Under the pieces are notes generated by a model. That model saw nothing but the letters and a program-made list of their open reading frames with translations. It had not been told where the DNA came from and did not search any database. The position numbers and the translations under genes were made by a program. Source: a virus. Taken from it: 51,860 bases of DNA. The stretch spans positions 1 to 51,860 of IMG/VR virus record IMGVR_UViG_3300046721_000197. The stretch is one strand, 5' to 3'. Of this stretch, positions 6,730 to 16,577 are shown in pieces (the first letter of the stretch is position 1; each line of letters starts with the position of its first letter).

Positions 6730-7379
6730 GCAAATCCAACCTTGCGGGCTACTGGGTTAAAATTCTCGGACAGGCGGACACTGCGTTGATGGGGGCCTCG
6801 CAGGCCGCCATGCAGGCACAGCTGTTTGATGTGCTGGATGAATTTTTCAATGACTCGAATTGCTGGCAGGAGAGCATCGGCATAACGGTGATACCGGAGT
6901 TGCTGGACTATCCGCTGCATCCGTCGACTGGCCGGATATTGCGGCTGTACGGTGTACTGGATCAGAACAACGTGCCGCAGGCGGCGGTCATGCCGGTGAT
7001 CGGGACGGTGCATTTTCTCTATCCCTATACGAACACGCAGCCGATGACGGCCATCGTCGTTAAGAACGTGACCGATCCGCTGGAATGCGTGCCGCCGCAT
7101 ATTCCGGATTGGGTGCTGCCGGCGCACGGCCAGGCGATTCTCAGCGGCATTCTCGGCAACATGATGCTGCAGCCGGGGCAGAGCTATTCCAACCCTACGT
7201 TGGCGCAATTCCATCTGACCAGGTTCCGCGATAAGATCGCGCGTGCTCGGGTGGCGATGATGCGGGCGAATACCGTCGGCTCGCAGGCGTGGGCTTATCC
7301 GCAGCAGTTCCGGGTGACGGGCCAAAAGCGCGGCATGAGCACGTACAACGTCAATCCGACACCAACGCCGTTGAGATAG
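6726..7379 (+). CDS. Hypothetical tail/neck protein (217 aa)
   Basis: The ATG overlaps the preceding stop. The N-terminal 70 residues are helical and the rest beta-rich, with LLDYPLHPSTGRILRLYGVL and VGTVHFLYPYT-like strands. The C-terminal region (RFRDKIARARVAMMRANTVG) is a basic helix. This mixed fold in this position resembles tail-tubular or gatekeeper proteins of short-tailed phages. No signature allows a firm name. Confidence 0.6.
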   Translation: MSKSNLAGYWVKILGQADTALMGASQAAMQAQLFDVLDEFFNDSNCWQESIGITVIPELLDYPLHPSTGRILRLYGVLDQNNVPQAAVMPVIGTVHFLYPYTNTQPMTAIVVKNVTDPLECVPPHIPDWVLPAHGQAILSGILGNMMLQPGQSYSNPTLAQFHLTRFRDKIARARVAMMRANTVGSQAWAYPQQFRVTGQKRGMSTYNVNPTPTPLR

Positions 7380-7383
7380 CGCC

Positions 7384-7758
7384 ATGAACAAGCATAGCGT
7401 TACTTCGGCATATGAGCCCATGGTCGTCGACAACAACGGCAGCTGGAGCGACGCCTACCAGTTCGACGATCCCACCGATCTGACATGGACACTTACTGGC
7501 TGCACATTTGAGATGGACGTGCAGCTCAATGCCTACGACAAGACACCGTTGTTGTCGCTCACGACCGCCAACGGGCGCATAATCACCGATGACGTCGTGC
7601 AGCGGGTCATTCACTTCAACGTAACCGCTGCCGACATCCAGGCTAGTCTCGATCCTGGTACGTACGTCTACGATCTCGTGATGATTGATTCTTATGGGGT
7701 CCGTTGGCCGTTCATGCACGGAACCGTAAAAATCGTACAAGGAATAACTTACCCCTGA
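7384..7758 (+). CDS. Virion beta-sandwich protein (124 aa)
   Basis: The sequence alternates hydrophobic and polar residues throughout, with LTWTLTGCTFEMDVQLNAYD and YVYDLVMIDSYGVRWPFMHG. The closing pattern, a strand followed by GTVKIVQGIT, is typical of small phage structural proteins with an immunoglobulin-like or BppU-N-like fold. It lies just before the fibre genes, 4 bases after the preceding stop. A role in attaching or capping fibres is a reasonable inference. Confidence 0.55.
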   Translation: MNKHSVTSAYEPMVVDNNGSWSDAYQFDDPTDLTWTLTGCTFEMDVQLNAYDKTPLLSLTTANGRIITDDVVQRVIHFNVTAADIQASLDPGTYVYDLVMIDSYGVRWPFMHGTVKIVQGITYP

Positions 7759-7770
7759 CGAGGTGACACG

Positions 7771-8580
7771 GTGGCGGTCATAAAGAACGAACCTGCCATC
7801 GTGTCGACGCGACCGGTCGTGGTTGTCGGCGGGCATACGGGTCCGGCTGGCGGTCCGACGGGTGGCACCGGTCCTACGGGTCCTACCGGAGCGGCGGCTA
7901 CCGGTCCAACCGGACTTGGCGCGTTCACTGGACCGACGGGATCAATCGGGCCAACCGGCCTGGCAATCACGGGTCCGACGGGATCGATCGGGCAGACTGG
8001 CCCGGTGGGTGTCGGGACGCTTGGACCAACGGGCGCGACGGGAGCCAGCGGGCTCGGGCCGACGGGCTCTACGGGTCCTACGGGCATCCCTGGCGTGGCG
8101 TCCGCGACTGGTGCGACTGGTGCCACGGGTCCGACCGGGCGCGTCGGGCAGACCGGACCGACTGGAACACCGGGCACCGCAGTCAACACGGGCGCCACCG
8201 GTCCGTCGGGTACAGCCGGGGGTGCCGGTGCAGCTGGAGCCGCTGGGCCTACTGGAGCGCCTGGTCCACAGGGGGTGGTGGGTCCTGCAGGCCCTGGCGG
8301 GTCGGCTGCCAATACGGGTGCGACCGGGCCGACGGGAGCCGCGGGAAGCGGGGGTGGGAGCGGTGGCGGTGGTTACACGGGCTCGAGCACGCCGCCGGCT
8401 TCTCCGACACCGGGATATCTCTGGTACGATCTGACGACCGGCATCCTGTCGATCTGGATCGACGACGGCAATTCCACGCAGTGGGTGCAGGTGGCACCGC
8501 CGCTGGCGGGACCGACCGGGCCTGGCGGAGGTGGTAGTGGTGGAGCGGTGACGCTGCTGCTTCCGGGGTGGGTGGTCTGA
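7771..8580 (+). CDS. Collagen-like fibre protein 1 (269 aa), GTG start
   Basis: After about 25 N-terminal residues ([20 protein letters not shown]) the protein is built of Gly-X-Y triplets, mainly GPT and GAT, to about residue 200. A short globular part ([19 protein letters not shown]) follows, then a Gly-rich end. Collagen triplets in phages form trimeric, extended virion fibres. The GTG at 7771 follows GAGGTGACAC. The stop overlaps the start of the second collagen-like gene. Triplet arrays vary in length by recombination, so strains may differ here. Confidence 0.8.
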   Translation: MAVIKNEPAIVSTRPVVVVGGHTGPAGGPTGGTGPTGPTGAAATGPTGLGAFTGPTGSIGPTGLAITGPTGSIGQTGPVGVGTLGPTGATGASGLGPTGSTGPTGIPGVASATGATGATGPTGRVGQTGPTGTPGTAVNTGATGPSGTAGGAGAAGAAGPTGAPGPQGVVGPAGPGGSAANTGATGPTGAAGSGGGSGGGGYTGSSTPPASPTPGYLWYDLTTGILSIWIDDGNSTQWVQVAPPLAGPTGPGGGGSGGAVTLLLPGWVV

Positions 8581-9161
8581 TGCCGATCGATTTCCCCAGT
8601 TCTCCGTCGGTAGGACAGACTTACACGTATGGCGGCGTGACCTACACCTACACGTCGCGGGGTGTGTGGGTTGTTGGAGTTACGACAGGACCGGCAGGAC
8701 CGTCTGGACCGACAGGAGCAACCGGGCTCACGGGATCGATCGGACCGACCGGGCCGAGCGGATTGGGCCCGGTTGGCAATACAGGATCAACCGGGCCGAC
8801 CGGACTTGGTGCGACGGGTCCGACGGGAGCCATTGGGCCAACTGGAACAGGCGCGGGTGGCGGTGGTTCGGGACCGACGGGTCCGACTGGTGTTGGATCG
8901 ACGGGAGCGACCGGCCCATCGGGTTCGACAGGTGCTGTAGGTGCAGGCGGCGGCGTCGGATCGGCGGGGGCGACCGGGCCGACTGGTGCTACAGGTCAAG
9001 CTGGTTCGGCTGGCGGTGCTGGAGCGCCTGGAACGACGGGGCCAACCGGCATGACAGGTGCTGCTGGTGGCGCAGGCACGGCCGGAGCGACCGGCCCTAC
9101 CGGTTCAACCGGCATGACCGGCCCTTACTCGACGATGTTGATTGCGGGAGGGCTGTTCTAG
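8580..9161 (+). CDS. Collagen-like fibre protein 2 (193 aa)
   Basis: The ATG overlaps the previous stop (TGATG). Residues 1-35 form a small beta motif ([20 protein letters not shown]) common in phage fibre proteins. Residues about 40-180 are Gly-X-Y repeats rich in Pro, Thr and Ala. It ends in a hydrophobic tail ([11 protein letters not shown]). It is presumably part of the same adhesion apparatus as the neighbouring collagen-like genes and the 602-residue fibre that follows directly. Confidence 0.8.
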   Translation: MPIDFPSSPSVGQTYTYGGVTYTYTSRGVWVVGVTTGPAGPSGPTGATGLTGSIGPTGPSGLGPVGNTGSTGPTGLGATGPTGAIGPTGTGAGGGGSGPTGPTGVGSTGATGPSGSTGAVGAGGGVGSAGATGPTGATGQAGSAGGAGAPGTTGPTGMTGAAGGAGTAGATGPTGSTGMTGPYSTMLIAGGLF

Positions 9162-10970
9162 ATGGCTCTATTTGATACGACCTGGTACTGCAACGCGGGG
9201 GATCAAAGCACCACCGGTCACTATGCAGTTGCTAAAAGGCCCCAGAACACGGCGGTCACGGCTGGGCAATTGGTTCGGCAATTTACTGCTCCTGCGGTCG
9301 GTAGCGAGCGGGTGTTTGTCTGCATCATTGCAGGTACGACCGCGAACGTAACCGACGCGACGTGGGTCACCACCAGAGGCGCGCGAACGACGGACGGCAC
9401 CGCGACGTGGCAGGAATGCACCGGCGCGTCTGCTGTCAACGGCGACCTGACCAATACGCCGACCTGGGCAGCCGCAAAGGCGATTTCGTCGGCCGTCACG
9501 CTCGGTGCGATTATTCAGCGCAACAACGGCGCGAGCTACTGGATATGCTCGACGGCCGGGAGCACAGGTGCATCCGAGCCGGCATGGGCCAACAACACCG
9601 CTGGCACAACACAGGTGGACAGCACGGTCACATGGACCTGCCTGGGTGTGGTTGGTAACTTCACTGGTGGTCAAGCGCCGCACGCGCGCATCCCCAACGC
9701 CGCCACCTTAAACTGGTTCGCTGCCGGTAATACGATCTATGTCGGCGACAACCACGCCGAGTCGCAGGCGACGGCGATTACTATTTCTCCGCCAGCTTCC
9801 GCTGGGTTGCTTAACAAAATATTGTGTCATAATCATTCAGGCAGTTATCCACCGACATCTGGCAATCTGACGACAGGTGCGACGGTTGCGGCCACCGGTA
9901 CGTCAGGTTTGGTGCTCTCTGGCAGCACTTCAACTCTGTATTTTTATGGCGTGACGTTTCAGTCTGGGAGCGGGAGCAGCGCTACGGTTAATGTCGTTGT
10001 CGGTACCGGTGTCGGCGGAATTAATTTAGATAATTGCTCCTTGCAATTATTGAGTACAGGTGCGGCTTCTACCATACAATGGGGGGCTGCAGGTGCTTAC
10101 ACTTCCATAATTCTCAACAATACTACGCTCAAATTCTCGGCTACTGGACAAACCATCAATCTCTTTTTTGGTGTGTTTGTCTGGCAAAATACTGCGTCTG
10201 CGCTGGCATCGGGTTCATCTATCCCCAGTACTCTTTTCGCTTTGAATACGGCTGCTGCCTCTCCGCAACTTGTGGTCGAGGCGGTCGATCTAAGCGCGAT
10301 TGCGGGGACTCTGATCAGTTATTCTCAGGCGATGGCAGGCGCGTTCACGTTCAAGGACTGCAAGTTGAATGCAGCGGCAACATTTGGCACACCGTTGACA
10401 ACGGCTTCGGTGGTTCAGGCGGTGCGTTCCGATAGTGGCGCTACCTCTTACAAGTCTGCGCGTTATCAGTACGAAGGTACCGAGACGACCGAGACCTCGG
10501 TCACGCGCGTCGGCGGCGCAGCCGACCCGACCGGGCAAGCGCAGTCCCGCAAGATAGTCACCACCGCGAACTCGCAATGGCTGCGGCCGTTCAAGGCCGA
10601 GCCCTATGCACAATGGAACCCAACGACTGGCGCTAACGTCACGGTGACGGTGTGCGGCACGATCAACTCTGCGTCCCTGCCGAATAACGACGACATCTGG
10701 CTGGAGGTCGAGTATCTCGGCTCCGCCTTAACCCCCCAAGGCACCATCGTCACCACGACCAAGGCCAATGTGCTGGCGGCCAATGCTGCGGTGGCGTCGG
10801 ACGGTTCGACGTGGAACGGCGGTGGATCAGGAGCGGGTTGGTCGCCCTTCAAGCTGACCGCCACGCTGTCCTCGCCGCAGCCCGGTATGGTCGGCTACCT
10901 GCACGCCCGTGTCCGCGCCGCCAAGCCGAGCGTCACGTACTACATCGATCCTCAAATCACACTGAGTTAG
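9162..10970 (+). CDS. Large tail fibre/spike-like protein (602 aa)
   Basis: The protein begins in the base after the previous stop. It is rich in Thr, Ser, Ala, Asn and Gly with many short strands. Residues about 75-165 carry repeated WA/W-T-C units ([26 protein letters not shown]) like small carbohydrate-binding-type repeats. Residues about 170-410 have the pattern of a right-handed beta-helix. The C-terminal third ([18 protein letters not shown]) resembles a beta-sandwich. Position among collagen-like genes supports a receptor-binding role. No hydrolase motif is evident. Confidence 0.65.
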   Translation: MALFDTTWYCNAGDQSTTGHYAVAKRPQNTAVTAGQLVRQFTAPAVGSERVFVCIIAGTTANVTDATWVTTRGARTTDGTATWQECTGASAVNGDLTNTPTWAAAKAISSAVTLGAIIQRNNGASYWICSTAGSTGASEPAWANNTAGTTQVDSTVTWTCLGVVGNFTGGQAPHARIPNAATLNWFAAGNTIYVGDNHAESQATAITISPPASAGLLNKILCHNHSGSYPPTSGNLTTGATVAATGTSGLVLSGSTSTLYFYGVTFQSGSGSSATVNVVVGTGVGGINLDNCSLQLLSTGAASTIQWGAAGAYTSIILNNTTLKFSATGQTINLFFGVFVWQNTASALASGSSIPSTLFALNTAAASPQLVVEAVDLSAIAGTLISYSQAMAGAFTFKDCKLNAAATFGTPLTTASVVQAVRSDSGATSYKSARYQYEGTETTETSVTRVGGAADPTGQAQSRKIVTTANSQWLRPFKAEPYAQWNPTTGANVTVTVCGTINSASLPNNDDIWLEVEYLGSALTPQGTIVTTTKANVLAANAAVASDGSTWNGGGSGAGWSPFKLTATLSSPQPGMVGYLHARVRAAKPSVTYYIDPQITLS

Positions 10971-10974
10971 CTCC

Positions 10975-11442
10975 ATGGCAACGCAACCTTCCGTTCCTGC
11001 TCCCATCATGGCGCGCCCAGTCGCGGTTGTTGGTGGTCCAACGGGTCCAAGCGGCGGCCCGACTGGCCCGACGGGCGCGCAGGGGTCTGCTTCCGTCACC
11101 GGCGCCACTGGTCCGCAGGGCGCTACCGGCGTTGTCGGCTACACGGGTCCGACAGGCTCGCCCGGTGCCGGCGCGTTCACGGGACCGACGGGAAACACGG
11201 GGCCGCCGGGGATCGGCTCGCCGTCGGTTGTCGCTGGGCCGACTGGAGCCATCGGAGCGACTGGTCCGACCGGAACGATAGGTGGACCTAATACGGTGTC
11301 TAGTTTGCCAGCAGCGAGTACGGTGGGTGGCCGCAATTTCGTCACGGATGCGACTGTTGCGACGTTCAACAGTGTCGTAGCTGGAGGTGGCAGCAACAAG
11401 GTGCCGGTGTTTGCCGATGGAACGGCTTGGAGAATAGGCTGA
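10975..11442 (+). CDS. Collagen-like fibre protein 3 (155 aa)
   Basis: The N-terminus ([20 protein letters not shown]) matches those of collagen-like genes 1 and 4, so these are paralogues. Residues about 20-105 are Gly-X-Y triplets. The end is a short globular module ([20 protein letters not shown], then [14 protein letters not shown]) found at the tips of many phage fibres. The start is 4 bases after the preceding stop. Confidence 0.75.
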   Translation: MATQPSVPAPIMARPVAVVGGPTGPSGGPTGPTGAQGSASVTGATGPQGATGVVGYTGPTGSPGAGAFTGPTGNTGPPGIGSPSVVAGPTGAIGATGPTGTIGGPNTVSSLPAASTVGGRNFVTDATVATFNSVVAGGGSNKVPVFADGTAWRIG

Positions 11443-11443
11443 T

Positions 11444-12745
11444 ATGGCCAACCCGGCGCCCGCAGCACCGATCGCGACCCGCCCGGTTGTGGTGGTGTCG
11501 GGGCCTGCGGGCCCGTCCGGTCCTGCGGGTGGTCCTGGCCCGACCGGTCCTGCTGGCGGTCCGACGGGTGCGCCTGGCGCTACTGGGGCACCCGGCGCCT
11601 TGGGTAATGTTGGGCCAATCGGGCCGACCGGTTCTCCTGGTGCAGCATCGTCGACCGGGGCTACGGGCCCGGCTGGTATCGGACAGACCGGGCCGACGGG
11701 CGCGCCTGGTCAGGCGGCTCTTCAGGGTGCCACCGGATCGACGGGACCGCAGGGTCCGGTGGGGTTCGTGGGCGCCAACGGTCCCCCTGGGGCTACCGGG
11801 TCGAGTTTTACGGGACCAACTGGCTCGTCGGGGGTGGCCGGGGTGCAGGGCGTGGTGGGCCCGCAGGGGCCGCAGGGCGTCATAGGATTTGCGGGACCAC
11901 AGGGTGTCGCGGGTTTTACAGGACCGACTGGACTAACGGGTGCGTTGGGATCGACAGGGGCCACCGGGCCGACGGGACTTGGCGCAACAGGTCCGGCGGG
12001 GTTTGCTTCGACTACAGGCGCCACGGGGCCCACAGGTCCTGGCGTCGGCGCCACCGGCCCTCGCGGTGTCGACGGCTACAACGGCGTCGACGGGCCGACC
12101 GGATATACCGGCCCGCGCGGGTTGACGGGTCCGACTGGCCCTCTAGGCTTGACCGGGCCAACCGGCAATACGGGTCCGTTTGGTGTCGGCCCCACGGGCA
12201 TCGGCGTTACGGGCCCAGCCGGCAACACGGGTCCTGCGGGCGCGATCGGCCCTACGGGACCCACCGGATTGACCGGGCCACTCGGCTTGACCGGCTCGAC
12301 CGGTACGACAGGCCCCACGGGATCGCCACCCGGCATCAAGGATGCATTCCGGGCCAAGCTGGCAACCAACCAGACCGGCATTGTCGACAGCACGAACACC
12401 AAACTCAAGTTCGCCACCAAGGTATTCGACGTCAATAACAAGTACGACGCCACCAATTTTCGTTGGACGCCGTCGGCCGGGATCGTGCATCTCGGGGCCG
12501 GGCTGTTTTTTTCGGCAGGCGTCCGCAACAACGTGTTTCCGCAGGTCATGATATTCAAGAACGGCGCCTGCATCGTGCAAAATGGCGCGCAGTCTACGTC
12601 GAATTCGGCGTATACTCAGGTGGATACCGTCGACCAGGCCAACGGTACCGACTACTACGAGTGCTATTGCTTCTCACCTTCCGCCACCACGACGACGGTG
12701 GCTGCGGTCAATTTCGTCACGACGTTCTATGGGGCGTTGCTATGA
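11444..12745 (+). CDS. Collagen-like fibre protein 4 with C1q/TNF-like head (433 aa)
   Basis: This is the longest collagen-like protein here. Gly-X-Y triplets run from about residue 20 to 300. The C-terminal 130 residues are globular and beta-rich ([41 protein letters not shown]). That arrangement, collagen stalk plus trimeric C1q-like head, is known from phage and bacterial collagen-like proteins. It probably forms the tip of a host-contact fibre. It overlaps the next gene by 4 bases. Confidence 0.8.
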   Translation: MANPAPAAPIATRPVVVVSGPAGPSGPAGGPGPTGPAGGPTGAPGATGAPGALGNVGPIGPTGSPGAASSTGATGPAGIGQTGPTGAPGQAALQGATGSTGPQGPVGFVGANGPPGATGSSFTGPTGSSGVAGVQGVVGPQGPQGVIGFAGPQGVAGFTGPTGLTGALGSTGATGPTGLGATGPAGFASTTGATGPTGPGVGATGPRGVDGYNGVDGPTGYTGPRGLTGPTGPLGLTGPTGNTGPFGVGPTGIGVTGPAGNTGPAGAIGPTGPTGLTGPLGLTGSTGTTGPTGSPPGIKDAFRAKLATNQTGIVDSTNTKLKFATKVFDVNNKYDATNFRWTPSAGIVHLGAGLFFSAGVRNNVFPQVMIFKNGACIVQNGAQSTSNSAYTQVDTVDQANGTDYYECYCFSPSATTTTVAAVNFVTTFYGALL

Positions 12746-12870
12746 GCGAGGATACGATCATCGTGCCGGAGCAGATCAGGATCAGCGTTGTTCCTGCGGA
12801 AGAACGTGTGATCGTGGTGCCGGGAGAGCATAGGGTCATAGAGGCATACGGCGATGATTTTGGACAGTAG
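12742..12870 (+). CDS. Small hypothetical protein (42 aa)
   Basis: The ATG overlaps the stop of the collagen-like gene. The sequence is a repeated beta pattern ([20 protein letters not shown], then [17 protein letters not shown]), almost three copies of a VVPxExR unit. It is too short for a folded domain alone and may pack against a partner. It overlaps the next gene by 17 bases. Confidence 0.5.
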   Translation: MSEDTIIVPEQIRISVVPAEERVIVVPGEHRVIEAYGDDFGQ

Positions 12871-13132
12871 GACACATACAGCAGGGGATGTCATACGATG
12901 GCGTGTGGATTACGACGACTGGCTGGACAACGCCGCTACGATTGAACAGATCGATGTCGAGTCCAATTCCGCGACTTGCACTGTCGGCAATATTTCTATC
13001 TTGGGGCGCGAGATCGTGTTTTTCTTGTCCGGCGGCGTCGTCAATGAGCAGGTAACGTTGTCGCTGACGATGACTGACAGTCTCGAGAACGTCAAAAATG
13101 ATACGGTTTCTTTCGTTGTGGTGGCACCATAG
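12854..13132 (+). CDS. Hypothetical virion beta-sandwich protein (92 aa)
   Basis: The start lies inside the preceding small gene. Strand-rich sequence throughout (VIRWRVDYDDWLDNAATIEQ; EQVTLSLTMTDSLENVKNDT) fits a small Ig-like virion domain. There is no signal or membrane segment. A GGAGG ribosome site for the next gene follows directly after its stop. The function is unknown. Confidence 0.55.
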   Translation: MILDSRTHTAGDVIRWRVDYDDWLDNAATIEQIDVESNSATCTVGNISILGREIVFFLSGGVVNEQVTLSLTMTDSLENVKNDTVSFVVVAP

Positions 13133-13141
13133 GAGGACAAC

Positions 13142-13348
13142 ATGGCTAGTATCGTGTTCAACCAGTACAATGCAGGTGGCGTTTTCAAGCAAATATCGGA
13201 TGCTGATGCGCAGGGCCCCGGCACTACGTACAATCAGTATGCCAATGGCGGTGCGTGGGAGCAGCTGCGCGTCGTCTGTGGCTCTCCGACACTCGATCAA
13301 CGTGCGGCTGGCGGGGTTTGCGCTGCGCTAGCTACCGGAGCTGCATAA
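13142..13348 (+). CDS. Small hypothetical protein with NQYxxGG repeats (68 aa)
   Basis: GGAGG lies 6 bases before the ATG. The sequence contains NQYNAGGVFKQI and NQYANGGAWEQL, an internal duplication of about 12 residues. The C-terminus is Ala-rich. Repeats of this kind suit a short oligomerising virion peptide, but no family is recognised. Confidence 0.55.
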   Translation: MASIVFNQYNAGGVFKQISDADAQGPGTTYNQYANGGAWEQLRVVCGSPTLDQRAAGGVCAALATGAA

Positions 13349-13349
13349 G

Positions 13350-13850
13350 ATGGCTCAGCAAAAAACCGACTCGATCATCAAGGCGGAAGAACGGGTCGCC
13401 AAAATTCGCGACGAATCCGCGCGCATCGCGCTCGAGCGCGCCGAAGCCGAAGCAAGGCAAACGGCCCATCGCGCCTCGCAGGATGCCGAGGCTCGCCGGA
13501 TCGAGGAGGACGATCTCAAGCAGGCGAGCTCGAACGTGAACCTCGAGCCTGCAACGCGCGATCAGTTGCTCGAGCGTATCCGGCAAATGCGCGAGGAGAA
13601 GCCGGTCGAGATCGCCCCGGTGCCGCATCGCACGCCGCGGCAGCAGGCGGAATACGAGGCCGAGGTCGCGATGGGGCGAGCCATGGTGGCAAAGGCCGAG
13701 GCGGAAATCGAGCGCAACCGCGAAGTCCAGCGGAAGATCAAGGCGGATGAGGCGGCCAGGGAAGGAACCATGACGCCAGTCTATCACCCAAACCCGACGC
13801 AACAGGAGGTGTTTCCGGCCAGTGGCGCAACATTCGGCAAGCCGAAATGA
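13350..13850 (+). CDS. Coiled-coil protein (166 aa)
   Basis: The start follows the previous stop by one base. Residues about 5-145 are a nearly continuous charged helix rich in Ala, Glu, Arg and Lys (IIKAEERVAKIRDESARIAL; KAEAEIERNREVQRKIKADE), a long coiled coil. The end carries PVYHPNPTQQ. It overlaps the next gene by 4 bases. A structural or internal virion role is likely from position. Confidence 0.6.
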   Translation: MAQQKTDSIIKAEERVAKIRDESARIALERAEAEARQTAHRASQDAEARRIEEDDLKQASSNVNLEPATRDQLLERIRQMREEKPVEIAPVPHRTPRQQAEYEAEVAMGRAMVAKAEAEIERNREVQRKIKADEAAREGTMTPVYHPNPTQQEVFPASGATFGKPK

Positions 13851-14368
13851 CTTATAGCGATCCCGAAAGAAAGCGCACGTATCAACGTGAGTATGCGCGG
13901 ACGGAAAAACGCAAAGCATCCGTCCGCAAATACAACCAGTCTGAAAAAGGGAAGGTTAAGAATCGTGCTCAAGGGATTCGTTGGCGGAAAGAAAACCGGG
14001 AGAAATGGCTTGCTTCTATGAAGAAGCACGATCTTAAGCGCCACTATGGTCTTACACCTGAACAGTACGAAGCTATGTGGGCCGCTCAAGGGATGAAGTG
14101 CGCGGCATGTGGGAGCACTAATCCGGGGCGGAAGAACGGACAATGGAGTCTTGATCACTGTCACGGCACAAAGAAGGTGCGCGAGATTGTTTGTAACGGC
14201 TGCAATTTAGCTTTGGGTCATGTCAAAGACAGTGTCGAGCGGTTGCAGCAACTGATAGAATATCTTGAGGCACATCATGACAGCGATAAAACTAGACCGT
14301 TTTGGCGGGATGCTTCCCTCGTGGGATTCAAGATTACTTCCGGATGGTCAGTCGGACTACTCTCTTAA
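13847..14368 (+). CDS. Endonuclease VII-type HNH endonuclease (173 aa)
   Basis: Residues about 65-140 match the recombination endonuclease VII fold: YGLTPEQYEAMWAAQG, CAACG, SLDHCHGTKKVREIVCNGCN, LGHVKDSVERLQQLIEYLE. Four cysteines (CxxC twice) bind zinc and DHCHGT supplies the catalytic His. The N-terminus is Lys/Arg rich and DNA-binding. In phages such genes are often free-standing homing endonucleases. Its last 30 residues overlap the next gene by 92 bases in another frame, so it appears to have inserted at the start of that gene and borrowed a stop codon. The gene is visibly more A/T rich than its neighbours. Confidence 0.85.
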   Translation: MTYSDPERKRTYQREYARTEKRKASVRKYNQSEKGKVKNRAQGIRWRKENREKWLASMKKHDLKRHYGLTPEQYEAMWAAQGMKCAACGSTNPGRKNGQWSLDHCHGTKKVREIVCNGCNLALGHVKDSVERLQQLIEYLEAHHDSDKTRPFWRDASLVGFKITSGWSVGLLS

Positions 14369-16577
14369 TTGCTACCTGTTCAGCGGCGCACTCATCGGCT
14401 GGCGGCAGCCCAAGCTGCTACGCCAACTAAATAATACTGCAGCAAAGTATGTATATAGAATTCCAGATAGGCGCACCAACGACACATTGATCACGGCCAG
14501 CGACTCCAAGTGGCTCGAATTCCCGGATCCCGATACGAATGTCATTCGCACGCCGGTTGTTGATGACAGTTTTCAAAGGTACTACGCAGCATCTCCGTCG
14601 GACGTGCCGAGGTACAATACTTACGACCGGATCATGCAAGACCAATCCTGGTGGATGCTGGGCGTGCCGGCGTCGGGCTGCGCTCCGGGTGTGACCATCA
14701 CAGGCGGCGGCGATACGTCCCAGCTGGGCTTCCAGAACATCGGGCCCACCGGCGGAGCGCAGACTTACATCCCCGGCAACGAGATCGTGCTGGTGCCGAT
14801 CGTCCCTGGCGGCACCATGCTCATAAACGACGTCAGTTTTGCGTTGATCCCGGATGGAAGCGGCAACCAGCTAATGTTTCGGGCTGTCGTATATGACGAT
14901 CTCAACGGCAAGCCGTATCAGCTTCTAGGTGTCGGCAACGACACGATTGCGAATTTGTCAGGTGGAACACAGGTTGGCTCATTCTCCAACAGCGTATCCG
15001 TTGTTGCCAATCTCACATATTGGGTCGGTATCCAGACCGACGCTCCGTACTACTTGTTGACTGCCGATAACACCAACAGTGGTGCGGCATACACTGCTGT
15101 GTTCAGCAACGGCGCTCCGGATTTTCTCAATATCCCTAGCGTGGCTACTACAGCGACGTTCCAGGTGTGGGCTGATTTGTTCGGTGCTTCGGTGTTCGTG
15201 GCACGGGCCTACGTCTACACATGGGTGACGGAGTACGGCGAGGAGGGTCCACCGTCCTTGCCGACGGTGGTCAACGGTTGGTCGAACGGAACCTGGCGGA
15301 TCGAATTGTTCATGCCGACGCTCAACAACATGGGCGGCGGCACTGACGGTAGCGGGACTGTGTGGCCGCCGGATCGCAACATCAAGACCACGCGCATCTA
15401 CCGGTCCATTACCAATCAATCCGGACAGGGGACGTATTTCTTCGTAGCCGAAATCCCGGTCACGCAGGCGGTCTATGTCGACACGATCGGCGACGATGTC
15501 GTGGCGTTGAACAGTCAGCTGCTGTCGTATTACTGGTTCGGTCCGCCGACGGACATGCAGGGCATCGTATCGTTCCCCAACGGGATCGCGGTGGGCTGGC
15601 GGTCGAACGAGCTGTGGTTCTCGGAAGCCTATCGGCCGCATGCTTGGCCGTCTGGCTACGTGCTCACGACCGAGTTTCCGATCGTCGGTATTGGCGTGTG
15701 CGGGCAATCCATCGTCATATGCACGCAAGGTTCGCCCTACGTGGCCAGCGGCGTGAACCCGTCCGCCATGGCGCTCACCAAGATCAACCTGCCGGAACCG
15801 TGTCTGCACAGAGGGAGCATAATCAGCACGGACACTACTGTTTTATACGTCTCGCAGAATGGTCTTATCCAGATCAGCCAGTCAGGTGCCGGTTCCAACG
15901 TCACCGAGGGCTGGATCACGCGCGAGCGATGGCAGGCGTTGACACCGCAGAAACACGTGCGGGCAATCAAACACGCGACGAGTTATTTTGCCTTCGGCTC
16001 TATCCAAGACAGTCCTAACATCATCCGGCAGGGGTTCACGGTCGAACTGTCGCCGCAGGACCAGACCAGCTTCACAGTCTGGCCACAGCCAGGTGGCCAC
16101 AGGCTGGGGTTTGGGCAACTATCCAGCCCGAATGATTTCGACATCGACAACATACAGCTTGATCCGTGGACCGGCATTGCGATGTTGGTTCAAAATGGAT
16201 CGATTTACTATTACGACTTCACCGACGCCAATCCGGTGATTGTGCCATACAAATGGCGGTCTAAAATCTACCAGCAGCTGTCGCGTAAGAACTTCGCGGC
16301 TATGAAGCTGTGGTTCACGGTGCCGGGCACGACGCCGGCGCAAGTTGATCGAGATACGGATGATCCGCAGCCAGTGCTAGGTCCACAGCAGTATGGTATT
16401 TTACGTGTCTATGCTGATGACCAGCTCTATCAGACTAGAGAGCTACGATATTCTGGTGAACTGTTGCGAATTTATTCCAGGAGTAAATATGAGTCGTGGC
16501 AGTTCGAAGTGGAAGGCAGGGTCGTGGTGTCAAACGTCCAGGTGGCGACAAGCGTCAAGGAGCTCGGGCTCATATGA
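14277..16577 (+). CDS. Large tail protein, possible beta-propeller/nozzle (766 aa)
   Basis: The start is taken at MTAIKLDRFGGMLPSWDSRL, a conserved-looking N-terminus of large tail proteins in phages of this type; the 14265 start adds only four residues. The protein is beta-rich with many aromatic residues. The central part (VARAYVYTWVTEYGEEGPPS; TTRIYRSITNQSGQGTYFFV; IAVGWRSNELWFSEAYRPHA; GSPYVASGVNPSAM) is a repeating propeller-like pattern, as in tail nozzle proteins of short-tailed phages. The start lies inside the endonuclease VII frame. The name is inferred from fold pattern, size and position. Confidence 0.6.
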   Translation: MTAIKLDRFGGMLPSWDSRLLPDGQSDYSLNCYLFSGALIGWRQPKLLRQLNNTAAKYVYRIPDRRTNDTLITASDSKWLEFPDPDTNVIRTPVVDDSFQRYYAASPSDVPRYNTYDRIMQDQSWWMLGVPASGCAPGVTITGGGDTSQLGFQNIGPTGGAQTYIPGNEIVLVPIVPGGTMLINDVSFALIPDGSGNQLMFRAVVYDDLNGKPYQLLGVGNDTIANLSGGTQVGSFSNSVSVVANLTYWVGIQTDAPYYLLTADNTNSGAAYTAVFSNGAPDFLNIPSVATTATFQVWADLFGASVFVARAYVYTWVTEYGEEGPPSLPTVVNGWSNGTWRIELFMPTLNNMGGGTDGSGTVWPPDRNIKTTRIYRSITNQSGQGTYFFVAEIPVTQAVYVDTIGDDVVALNSQLLSYYWFGPPTDMQGIVSFPNGIAVGWRSNELWFSEAYRPHAWPSGYVLTTEFPIVGIGVCGQSIVICTQGSPYVASGVNPSAMALTKINLPEPCLHRGSIISTDTTVLYVSQNGLIQISQSGAGSNVTEGWITRERWQALTPQKHVRAIKHATSYFAFGSIQDSPNIIRQGFTVELSPQDQTSFTVWPQPGGHRLGFGQLSSPNDFDIDNIQLDPWTGIAMLVQNGSIYYYDFTDANPVIVPYKWRSKIYQQLSRKNFAAMKLWFTVPGTTPAQVDRDTDDPQPVLGPQQYGILRVYADDQLYQTRELRYSGELLRIYSRSKYESWQFEVEGRVVVSNVQVATSVKELGLI

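Noticed and set aside
7755-7785. CTGACGAG near the first collagen-like gene as another hammerhead
   Set aside because: There is no GAAA with a flanking stem III and GTC in the right order, so the match to CTGANGA is chance.
8580-9161. Repeat array at the collagen-like genes as a CRISPR-like array
   Set aside because: The periodicity is 9 bases from Gly-X-Y codons in frame, not repeat-spacer units.
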